This document shows, piece by piece, positions 34,056 through 41,243 of a stretch of 64,000 nucleotides of DNA; within the stretch, counting starts at the first letter, position 1; every line of letters starts with the position of its first letter. The notes under the pieces are model-generated. The model saw only the letters and a list, made by a program, of their open reading frames with translations. It did not search any database and was not told where the DNA came from. Where the stretch lies: contig UQPZ01000005.1 of the NCBI GenBank assembly GCA_900543145.1, positions 1-64,000 on the forward strand, read 5' to 3'. This DNA is from an uncultured Ruminococcus sp. GTDB taxonomy: Bacteria > Bacillota > Clostridia > Oscillospirales > Ruminococcaceae. The translations under genes and the position numbers were made by a program.

Positions 34056-35744
34056 TTGCCGAACAAACTTGGCATAACAGCTACTGAACTGTTTGCGTGC
34101 AACCCTTTCAGAATTCTCGGCATACCTGTAAATTCTGCTCAGTCTGAAATAAATAAGGCATATACTTATATTATAAAGCTGAACGATACCGGAGATATAG
34201 GCAGCTTCACAACTCCGTTTGATTTTTCATCGCTTCCGCCCTTTACAAGAGATAGCGCTTCGGTAAAGAACGCATACGCTAAGCTTGCCAGCAATGGATA
34301 CCGCTGCTTTGCATATGCCGACAGTCAGTTTACAGAAGCTCTTAACATTGATGACGTTGCACTTAACCTGCGGGATATTACCTGCTATGACTGTTTTCTT
34401 CGGTGCTATATGTGGCTTGTTATAAACGACCGTGAGTTAGAAGAAACTCAGCTATGGATACAGTTGGCTGAATACATAGATAAAATGATCTCATCCCCGC
34501 AGAGTATGTGGAAAAAGTATTTTGACGACAGATTTCCCGAAGAAATGATCGACACGGATCTTACCGTTTACAAGTCGTTCTATAAAACCTTCTGCGAAAT
34601 AATACTGCTTCCTATCAAGGAGCTTGTAAGAGGCTCAATGAAATGCCGTACCGCACTGGACATACTTAAAGTAAAAGGGATAGATCCCAACGAGGAGTTC
34701 CCGTTTATAGAAATACCGCAGGCTAACGCACCGAAAAACGGAGAAAAGCCCCCCAAACTTAAGATCGCGCTTAAAGACGGCGATGAATACTTCGATATTT
34801 CCACAGGAAAAATGGTTTCATTTGAATCCGAAAGCGCCGCTGATATAGAAAACAACCAGTTTTCTGTTGCTTCCGCACCTATAACCGCCGAAAGGATCAT
34901 TAGCGAACCCGAAAATGATAAATGCGGAGAAGCTGACGATAAATATGCTGTGCCTGTAAAACCTGCTAAAGAAGCTGAAACAGAAAGCTTTCAGGCGTTT
35001 TCCGGACCGGATTATGAGGACGAAGAAGATTACAGCGATAATAAAGGGTCTAAAATACTCAAAAAGCCTATTACCTTTAAAACCTATGCGGACGAAGATG
35101 ACGAGGACGATAAGAACGCAGAAAACTCGTTTTCATCTATTCCTGTTCCGGGATCGGTCAGGACAAGCCAGCCGGCTCAGGTAAAAACCGCTCCGAAGCT
35201 TAAAATCAGGAAAAACCGCACCAGTCTGCTGGACAATTCAGATGTAAACGGAAATGATTCGACTGATATTATTTTGACTGACGAGCCGGACGAAGAAGGC
35301 AATCTTTACACCGAAGCGCTTATACAGATGCTCCGTGCCAACCGCAGCAAAAATCAGATGATGAAGGACGTGGATACAAGACACGTTTTCGACAACGGCG
35401 ATAATCTTAACAACACCGCAGACGCCGGTCTGACTATGGACGATATCAATATGAAGAAATATGATTCGTCGCTGCTGGCTTCCCCATACGAATCTGACGA
35501 TTCAGCAGATGTTAATAAGGTTACAAGGGAAGAAAAATTCCGCAATATTAAGATAGATGATATGCTTAATCCAACTCTAGGCGGAAAGTCCACAAGAGAT
35601 TCTTTTGCTCCGGACGCTATCGAAGAATTTAAGAAGCAGAAGCAAAAGCAGAAAGCTTCAGTAAAATCTCTTGTTTCCTTATCGCTTATTCTTGCTGTAT
35701 GCTGCATAGCATATGTATTTCTAAAGCTGTACGATATAATATAA
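34056..35744 (+). CDS. J-domain-like, tail-anchored membrane protein
   Basis: 562 aa from a TTG, with AAGGGGG about 8 nt upstream. Residues 12-90 resemble a DnaJ J-domain (NPFRILGIPVNSAQSEINKAY) but lack a recognisable HPD tripeptide. A helical part runs to about 200. A long acidic, low-complexity region follows (about 240-520, runs of Asp/Glu). One hydrophobic helix lies at the extreme C-terminus (about 540-558), so the protein is likely tail-anchored with its mass in the cytoplasm. It cannot be a standard Hsp70 co-chaperone without HPD. Function unknown. Confidence 0.78.
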   Translation: MPNKLGITATELFACNPFRILGIPVNSAQSEINKAYTYIIKLNDTGDIGSFTTPFDFSSLPPFTRDSASVKNAYAKLASNGYRCFAYADSQFTEALNIDDVALNLRDITCYDCFLRCYMWLVINDRELEETQLWIQLAEYIDKMISSPQSMWKKYFDDRFPEEMIDTDLTVYKSFYKTFCEIILLPIKELVRGSMKCRTALDILKVKGIDPNEEFPFIEIPQANAPKNGEKPPKLKIALKDGDEYFDISTGKMVSFESESAADIENNQFSVASAPITAERIISEPENDKCGEADDKYAVPVKPAKEAETESFQAFSGPDYEDEEDYSDNKGSKILKKPITFKTYADEDDEDDKNAENSFSSIPVPGSVRTSQPAQVKTAPKLKIRKNRTSLLDNSDVNGNDSTDIILTDEPDEEGNLYTEALIQMLRANRSKNQMMKDVDTRHVFDNGDNLNNTADAGLTMDDINMKKYDSSLLASPYESDDSADVNKVTREEKFRNIKIDDMLNPTLGGKSTRDSFAPDAIEEFKKQKQKQKASVKSLVSLSLILAVCCIAYVFLKLYDII

Positions 35745-35748
35745 AAAT

Positions 35749-35779
35749 AAAAGCTGATCCGCAGTCTGGGTCAGCTTTT
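35749..35779. terminator. Bidirectional terminator
   Basis: AAAAGCTGA and TCAGCTTTT form a perfect 9 bp stem with a 13 nt loop between two convergent genes; T-runs appear on both strands. Confidence 0.9.
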
Positions 35780-35790
35780 ATTATATCCCG

Positions 35791-36282
35791 TTAATTTTTC
35801 GGAGAACCTATTTTCAGAACGGCAGCCTTTGTTGACATAACGTCGGAAAGACTTTTATTAAGTACAGTCTCAGCGTCCGACAGAACCTTATCGAGATTGG
35901 CGGCAAGCGCATTTCTTATATCCTTATCCTTTGCGACAGCCTGAGCTACTATTTCGTCAGCCTGTTCCTTGGCGCGTTTCAGCTGCTCTTTAGCTATTTC
36001 AGCCGCCTGTTTTATTATCTCCTGCTCGGAAACCAAAACCTTTGCACGTTCCTCAGCTTTTCTTATTATCTCCTCAGACTGCTTATTAGCCTCGGAGATA
36101 ATATTATTCTTATCGCGCGTCATGTCCTTTGCGCGCTTGATCTCTCCGGGCATATTCAGCCTTATGCTGTCAATATACTCTCTCATCTGTTCGCAGTCTA
36201 TCATTTTCTTATTTGAAAAAGGCACTGACGATGATTTATCAAGCAGACCATCCATTAACTCCAATATTTCTTCAACTTTCAT
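35791..36282 (-). CDS. Coiled-coil protein, DivIVA/ATP-synthase-b-like
   Basis: 163 aa from the ATG at 36282; the ATG at 36300 overlaps its ribosome site. A short N-terminal domain (VEEILELMDGLLDKS) leads into a long alanine- and glutamate-rich coiled coil (about residues 55-130, EEIIRKAEERAKVLVSEQE) and a C-terminal helix. Similar proteins are annotated in clostridia next to coaD as ATPase-like or as membrane-associated scaffolds. It overlaps coaD by 11 nt. Structural rather than catalytic role inferred. Confidence 0.8.
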   Translation of the reverse strand: MKVEEILELMDGLLDKSSSVPFSNKKMIDCEQMREYIDSIRLNMPGEIKRAKDMTRDKNNIISEANKQSEEIIRKAEERAKVLVSEQEIIKQAAEIAKEQLKRAKEQADEIVAQAVAKDKDIRNALAANLDKVLSDAETVLNKSLSDVMSTKAAVLKIGSPKN

Positions 36283-36793
36283 TTTGTGACTTCCTTTCAT
36301 TATTCCTTGTATTTCCGGCTAGACGCCGTGTAATAAAATCAAGTATCTCAGGCGGAACAAAACCGCTTATATCGCCGCCCAGACTCGCAATTTCCTTTAC
36401 AACGCTGGACGAAAGATACATATTTTCACTGCTTGTAGTTAAAAACACCGTTTCGGCTTCAGAATAAAGCTTTTTATTTGCCAGAGCCATCTGAAATTCA
36501 TATTCAAAGTCAGATACAGCGCGCAGACCCTTGACAATAGCACACGCTCCGGTACTTTTCAGATACTCAGCCAAAAGACCCTCGTTGCAGTCGACAAATA
36601 CATTTTCCAAGTGCCTGGTAACAAGGTTTATCATTTCCATTCTTTCGGTAATTTTAAAGCTTGCGGTAGTTTTGCTGGCGTTGAACGAAACCAGAACTAT
36701 GACCTTATCAAAAAGTTTTGAAGCACGGTTGATTATATCCAGATGTCCTACAGTAACAGGATCAAAGCTTCCCGGACAGACAGCAATTCTCAT
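36272..36793 (-). CDS. coaD: Phosphopantetheine adenylyltransferase CoaD
   Basis: Penultimate enzyme of coenzyme A synthesis, 173 aa nucleotidyltransferase. The T/HxGH-type motif is in CPGSFDPVTVGHLDII at the N-terminus. KGLRAVSDFEYEFQMALAN near residue 88 and the ISSS-type motif (YLSSSVVKEIASLGGD) near 128 are present. The C-terminal 15 residues are an extra charged tail. The start overlaps the rsmD stop by one base. Confidence 0.96.
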   Translation of the reverse strand: MRIAVCPGSFDPVTVGHLDIINRASKLFDKVIVLVSFNASKTTASFKITERMEMINLVTRHLENVFVDCNEGLLAEYLKSTGACAIVKGLRAVSDFEYEFQMALANKKLYSEAETVFLTTSSENMYLSSSVVKEIASLGGDISGFVPPEILDFITRRLAGNTRNNERKSQNES

Positions 36794-37347
36794 TATATAT
36801 CCTCTTCCTCCGCGGGAACTTCAAATACTGTTACAGCGATCTTCCCGTATTTATAACGTTTTCTTACAGATAATCTCCCGTAGCTGTCGTTAAGCGTCAG
36901 TTCCTTTTCATGCTCGCAGACGACCAAACCTCCGACGTTCATTTTCTTATCAAGCTCAGGCAATGCTTTTTCGAGCAGACCCATTCTGTACGGAGGATCT
37001 AGCAGGGCTATATCAAATCCGGGCTTCGCAACCCTGAGATATTCAAGGCTGTCAATATTAAGCACTCTGGCAGACTGCATAAATCCGCACTTGCTGAGAT
37101 TTTCTTTTACTATCTCTACAGCTTCCCTGTTTTTATCGGTAAAAACGCAATGTGAAGCACCCCTGCTCAATGCTTCAATACCGAGCTGGCCGCTTCCTGC
37201 AAAAAGATCAAGAACAGAAGCTCCCGGACAATCAAACTGAATAATTGAAAAAACGGCTTCCTTTACCATATCAGAAGTTGGACGGACATCAAGCCCCTCC
37301 ATAGTTTTCAGCTTCTTTCCCCGCGCGGTTCCGGTAATAACTCTCAT
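36793..37347 (-). CDS. rsmD: 16S rRNA (guanine(966)-N2)-methyltransferase RsmD
   Basis: 184 aa from the ATG at 37347, after AAGGGCG; an upstream TTG at 37365 is less likely. RVITGTARGKKL at the start, the SAM motif VLDLFAGSGQLGIEALSRGA near residue 45, and the N6/N2-methyltransferase DPPYRMG motif near 118 identify it. It methylates G966 in the 30S head. The rsmD-coaD pair is classic in Firmicutes. Confidence 0.95.
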   Translation of the reverse strand: MRVITGTARGKKLKTMEGLDVRPTSDMVKEAVFSIIQFDCPGASVLDLFAGSGQLGIEALSRGASHCVFTDKNREAVEIVKENLSKCGFMQSARVLNIDSLEYLRVAKPGFDIALLDPPYRMGLLEKALPELDKKMNVGGLVVCEHEKELTLNDSYGRLSVRKRYKYGKIAVTVFEVPAEEEDI

Positions 37348-37466
37348 AAAAACGCCCTTGCCCAAAGCTCAAATATACTGTGAAACCGTTCGGCAAAGAC
37401 TTCCTCCTTTTCCCGTAGGGTTCTATTTTTTTATTTTGCAAACCTCAATAACTAAATTATGTATTA

Positions 37467-37495
37467 ATTATACTATAAATCATCAGTTTTGTCTA
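37467..37495 (-). promoter_or_regulatory. Promoter of rsmD-coaD
   Basis: TAGACA (37490-37495), 17 nt spacer, TATAAT (37467-37472), about 120 nt upstream of rsmD. Confidence 0.65.
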
Positions 37496-37551
37496 GAGCT
37501 ATTTGTGATTTTTTTAGTCGAACTCTGTATTTTCATAAGTTTTCGCATAAA

Positions 37552-37579
37552 AAAAGAACTCCGAAACCGGAGCTCTTTT
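37552..37579 (-). terminator. Terminator of the surface-protein gene
   Basis: Minus-strand AAAAGAGCTCCG pairs with CGGAGTTCTTTT (one G-U) around GTTT, followed by TTTTT. It lies 20 nt after the stop. Confidence 0.88.
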
Positions 37580-37598
37580 ATAACTCTATAGACTAAGA

Positions 37599-38579
37599 TT
37601 ACTTCTTCTTAGCAACTACTATAGCAGCGCCTGCAAGAGCGATACCTGCAAGAGCAATACCTGCAGCAGCGCCTGCTTCAGGGTTCTTCTGAGTGTCATC
37701 AGATTTGCTTGCTGTTGTAGAAGTTGTGTTTCCTGAAGGCTTGGAAGTCGTCGCAGAAGAAGTAGGAGCTGTTGAGCTAGCGTCAGCTTTTGATTCGGTA
37801 GAATCAGCAGTGCTTTCAGCAGGAGCTTCAGCTAAACCTTCAAGTGTAAAAGTAACAGAAATATTTCCGTCCTGTGTAGGAATAGCTTTTTCGTCAATAG
37901 TGCTGTCGCCGTATGCGTTAATAATAGCTATCATAAGATAATCTGAATCAGACTTGAAATATACGCCGTCCTCAGGAGTATATTCAGTTCCGCACATATC
38001 AACCTTGATATCCTTTACTGTTACAACCTTATCGTTAACAACAGGCTGTTCATCATCGTTGTATGTACAAGGAATATCGGTAGTTACGATCAAATAATTG
38101 AACTTTGAAGTTGAAGCAGGATCTGCTCCTACCCACTCTATCTGATCCTGAGTTATATCGCTGTTATCAGATTCCTTAGGATTATAGGCTGTAAGCATTG
38201 ACCAAGGTGAACCCATTCTTGAAAGAGTCTTTTCCTCGTTAAGGTAAAAACCGTCCTTATCTTCTTCAATAGTGTCATTGTGCTGATTGATCTTACCACT
38301 TGTAGCTATGGAAACAGTATATGTTCCGTCATAATCAAAAGCTACGTCAGTACACTCCAATGCAGTATCAAGACCATATGCTCCGCCCTGAACTCCAACA
38401 GTTTTAGCAGGAAATGCAGCTGTCTGATCCTCATCGTTAAAAATATTACGATAGTTCCAAGTATCATTTGACTGGAAAGCAATACCTGCGTTGTATGCAG
38501 AAGCAGAAACTGCGAAAGCAGTCATAGCAATTGCAGAAGCAGCCATGCCCGCAAAAATCTTTCTTAGTTTCATAAACAT
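37599..38579 (-). CDS. Secreted surface protein with sortase-like C-terminal tail
   Basis: 326 aa. The signal peptide (KLRKIFAGMAASAIAMTAFA) is cut near residue 28. The body (about 30-245) is predicted beta-rich with no domain I recognise. A Ser/Thr-rich, glycosylation-like linker covers about 250-290. The tail has NPEAG, then a hydrophobic stretch and KKK, the layout of a cell-wall sorting signal; the usual NPxTG/LPxTG threonine is Ala here. Probably cell-wall or membrane attached. AAGGA precedes the ATG by 6-7 nt. Confidence 0.82.
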   Translation of the reverse strand: MFMKLRKIFAGMAASAIAMTAFAVSASAYNAGIAFQSNDTWNYRNIFNDEDQTAAFPAKTVGVQGGAYGLDTALECTDVAFDYDGTYTVSIATSGKINQHNDTIEEDKDGFYLNEEKTLSRMGSPWSMLTAYNPKESDNSDITQDQIEWVGADPASTSKFNYLIVTTDIPCTYNDDEQPVVNDKVVTVKDIKVDMCGTEYTPEDGVYFKSDSDYLMIAIINAYGDSTIDEKAIPTQDGNISVTFTLEGLAEAPAESTADSTESKADASSTAPTSSATTSKPSGNTTSTTASKSDDTQKNPEAGAAAGIALAGIALAGAAIVVAKKK

Positions 38580-38610
38580 AAAACTTCCTTTCTAAATTAA
38601 GTATATCTAT

Positions 38611-38639
38611 ATTGTACTGTATTTTCCCCCATATTTCAA
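38611..38639 (-). promoter_or_regulatory. Promoter of the surface-protein gene
   Basis: TTGAAA (38634-38639), 17 nt spacer, TACAAT (38611-38616), about 30 nt before the gene. Confidence 0.75.
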
Positions 38640-38724
38640 CTGACTTATTCAACAAATTTGATAACGTTTTCTTATTTAAATTAAACAAAAACACAACTTA
38701 TTATTTGTAACAAAATTCATGTCT

Positions 38725-39486
38725 TTATTTCAGCTTTTTATGCTGAAGCGTTCCGGTTATAAAAAGCAGAAGCCTTTTGGGAACGAGCCTGCCGGCAATA
38801 ATTCCTAAGCTAAGTGTTTTCTCAGGAACGATTATCAGCTTACCGCCGAAAAGACCGTCAACCGCACGTTCAGCGCAATACTGAGGACTTATGCTTTTTA
38901 CTGTAAATCTGCACCCGGCCACATTGTTGAATTCGGTATCGACCGGTCCGGGACAAAGCGCAGAAACCTGAACACGGCTGCGTCTTCTCCTGAGCTCCTC
39001 GTTAACGGCACAGGTAAGATTGACAGTATAGGCTTTCGTGGCATAATAAGCCGCCATCATCGGTCCGCCAGCCATAAGTCCCGCCGAAGAAGAAACGTTC
39101 AGTATATAGCCGCGGTCCTTTTTTCTGAAATCCTTCAGAAACAGCTTCGTAAGTATATGAACAGCTTTGCAGTTTACGTCGATCATCTTAAGTTCCATGT
39201 CAAGGTCGGTATCACAGAACTCTCCTATAGTGCCGAAGCCTGCGTTATTTACAAGCACCGATACGTTCATTCCCGACGTTTTTCTGTATAGCTCTATGCA
39301 TTGCCTTTCATCGGACAGATCTGCCGGGATCACAACCGTATCGCCTTTCAGACGGTTTTTCAGCTCCGCAAGCCTATCCTCTCTTCTTGCGGTAATGATC
39401 AGATTATACCCGCGCCTGTTAAGCTCCAACGCTATTTCGCGTCCTATTCCTGAGCTTGCGCCGGTTACAAGAGCAGTTTTTTTCAT
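38725..39486 (-). CDS. SDR family oxidoreductase (DltE/YqjQ-like)
   Basis: 253 aa classical short-chain dehydrogenase from the ATG at 39486 (AAAGG upstream); the frame extends to 39582, but that part overlaps tetR. Rossmann motif TGASSGIG near residue 8, NNAG near 90, active-site Ser in VSSSAGLM and YYATK near 155. The C-terminus has an extra segment, ending in basic residues, that may associate with the membrane. Substrate unknown. It follows the TetR gene by 46 nt and shares its operator. Confidence 0.9.
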   Translation of the reverse strand: MKKTALVTGASSGIGREIALELNRRGYNLIITARREDRLAELKNRLKGDTVVIPADLSDERQCIELYRKTSGMNVSVLVNNAGFGTIGEFCDTDLDMELKMIDVNCKAVHILTKLFLKDFRKKDRGYILNVSSSAGLMAGGPMMAAYYATKAYTVNLTCAVNEELRRRRSRVQVSALCPGPVDTEFNNVAGCRFTVKSISPQYCAERAVDGLFGGKLIIVPEKTLSLGIIAGRLVPKRLLLFITGTLQHKKLK

Positions 39487-39532
39487 AATAATAGCCTTTC
39501 TGATGCGGCAGCGCCGACGGAAAAGTCTGATA

Positions 39533-40090
39533 TTACAGATTTTCCCTGAAACCTTCTCCGATAAGTACGTTTTCAAAGGCAAGCTCCTTGATCCTGCTTA
39601 CCAATACCGCCGGGGATTCCTTCATTCCCTTTACAGCCCAGTCGATAATTACTCCGCAGAAACCGTGGGAATAATAATTGGCAAAGAACTCGGCCTTGCT
39701 TCTGGTCGCCATTTTCTTGACCGCATGATGAATAAATTTTACGAACAGTCTGTGCATTATCTTATAAAGATGTTTTTCAAATGTGCGGTCGGAGCTTTTA
39801 AGAGCGCTGCAGTAAAACTCCTTGTCGTTCTGCATATTTGCGAGAAAAGCCTCAAGGTTTCTTTCCCAGTTATGAAAACCGACTCCGCTGTTGAAATGAA
39901 CAAACAGCTCATTATAGTATATCCAGCCAAGCAGCTCATATTTATCCTGAAAGTGATAATAAAACGACTGGCGGTTCAGGCCGCATTCTCCGGTAATATC
40001 TGATATTGAAATTTTTTCTATCGGCTTTTCTCTGCACAGCTTTTTCAAAGCGTCGGCAAGAGCGCCCTTTGTTACAGCGGAACTTGACAT
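39533..40090 (-). CDS. TetR/AcrR family regulator (DhaS-like)
   Basis: 185 aa from the ATG at 40090 after GGAGAAAGG. N-terminal helix-turn-helix (KISISDITGECGLNRQSFYYHFQDKYELLGWIYYNEL, about residues 28-65) followed by a helical ligand-binding domain of the TetR_C_8 type, as in dihydroxyacetone-kinase regulators. A perfect palindrome lies just upstream (40114-40132), so it most likely represses itself and the SDR gene, released by an unknown effector. Confidence 0.9.
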   Translation of the reverse strand: MSSSAVTKGALADALKKLCREKPIEKISISDITGECGLNRQSFYYHFQDKYELLGWIYYNELFVHFNSGVGFHNWERNLEAFLANMQNDKEFYCSALKSSDRTFEKHLYKIMHRLFVKFIHHAVKKMATRSKAEFFANYYSHGFCGVIIDWAVKGMKESPAVLVSRIKELAFENVLIGEGFRENL

Positions 40091-40113
40091 CTGCTTACCT
40101 TTCTCCAAAACCT

Positions 40114-40132
40114 GCGGTTACCCCTTAACCGC
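40114..40132 (-). promoter_or_regulatory. TetR-type operator palindrome
   Basis: GCGGTTA-5 nt-TAACCGC, a perfect 7 bp inverted repeat between the -10 box and tetR start, the standard place for an autorepressor site. Confidence 0.75.
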
Positions 40133-40148
40133 TTATGTCTTTAATCTT

Positions 40149-40177
40149 ATTATAGCATTATCCGTCAAAAAAATCAA
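40149..40177 (-). promoter_or_regulatory. Promoter of the tetR-SDR unit
   Basis: TTGATT (40172-40177), 17 nt spacer, TATAAT (40149-40154) with an extended TGC. Confidence 0.7.
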
Positions 40178-40201
40178 TGAATAATTATATAATATATTTT
40201 T

Positions 40202-41071
40202 TCAGCCTCCTTTGATTCTTTCAATAACATCTGCGGCTGAAAACAGCGGCTCGGCTCCGTCCCTAAGCAGCGCTGTCTGTCCCTGATATTCGGGAGCGTA
40301 AATATCGGCAGGCGGAAGAACAAATATATCCTTGCCCTGCTCCGCAGCATGATATACGGTATTCAGCGCACCGCTTTTTGCCGACGCCTGTATACAGACG
40401 ACTGCGTCGGAAAGCGCAGAGCATATCCGGTTTCTTACCTTGAAATTTTCAGGACAGGGTCTTTGCGTTGGAAAGTATTCTGAGATCACAACACCCTTTT
40501 CGCTTATCAGCTTCTTCTTAGCAAAAGAATTTTTAGGATAATCGTATTCTGTACCGCAGCCCAGAACTGCGGCAGTTTTTCCTCCCGAATAAAGCGCGCC
40601 CTCATGCGCCGCCGAATCTATCCCCTTTGCAAAGCCGCTTATTACAGCAATTCCCGCTTCTGCAAGCTCAGCGGAAATACGTCTGGCACAGCTTTCCGAA
40701 TATGCGTCCGCTTCTCTTGCTCCTATGACCGCCGCAGACTTGTCAAAGCTTACGTTTTCAAGCCTGCCTTTTGTGAACAGAACCGAGGGAGGATTGCTTA
40801 TTTCCCGCAGCTTCTGAGGGAAAGCGCTGTCCTCACGGCAGTAAACCTCGATCTGCTTTCTTCGGCAGTAATCGAGCATACCCTCAGCCTGCTCCAGAGA
40901 AGCCGAACTGAGCGAAACGAATTCCTCCTTAGACATATACCTCTCAGTTTCTTTCATATTTTTATAAAAGCTCTGAACGGAATCATACCTTTCAAGCATA
41001 TCCCACTTTCTCGGATTGCAGGGAGAAAATCCGATAGTAAGCCACATATAGTACAGCAGACCGCCTGACAT
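40202..41071 (-). CDS. dprA: DNA-processing protein DprA
   Basis: 289 aa Smf/DprA protein that loads RecA on incoming single-stranded DNA. A short N-terminal helical part precedes the Rossmann-like DprA core. Signatures are PPSVLFTKG, AVIGAREA, ISGFAKGIDSAAHEGAL and YFPTQRPCPENFKVRNRIC. It lacks the C-terminal winged-helix domain found in many homologues. GGGGGCGGGC precedes the ATG. It is not next to topA or rnhB as often seen. Presence does not prove natural competence. Confidence 0.93.
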   Translation of the reverse strand: MSGGLLYYMWLTIGFSPCNPRKWDMLERYDSVQSFYKNMKETERYMSKEEFVSLSSASLEQAEGMLDYCRRKQIEVYCREDSAFPQKLREISNPPSVLFTKGRLENVSFDKSAAVIGAREADAYSESCARRISAELAEAGIAVISGFAKGIDSAAHEGALYSGGKTAAVLGCGTEYDYPKNSFAKKKLISEKGVVISEYFPTQRPCPENFKVRNRICSALSDAVVCIQASAKSGALNTVYHAAEQGKDIFVLPPADIYAPEYQGQTALLRDGAEPLFSAADVIERIKGG

Positions 41072-41166
41072 ACGCCCGCCCCCTTTCCTTTTCTTTTATT
41101 GTATCATATTCTTTTATGTATTTCAACAATATTTAAGTACAATATACTCAAAAATCACAAAAACTG

Positions 41167-41195
41167 TTGCGGACTCAATAAAAGTATGCTATAAT
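41167..41195 (+). promoter_or_regulatory. Promoter of the GH2 gene
   Basis: TTGCGG (41167-41172), 17 nt spacer with an extended TGC, TATAAT (41190-41195), about 48 nt before the start. Confidence 0.8.
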
Positions 41196-41243
41196 ATCAG
41201 CAGTTAAATTTATGGCAGATATACTTGTCGGAAAGGACAGAAT

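Noticed and set aside
39167..40003. Long plus-strand ORF (278 codons) opposite the SDR and tetR genes
   Set aside because: Antisense shadow of two confident genes; composition is that of a complementary frame and there is no ribosome site.
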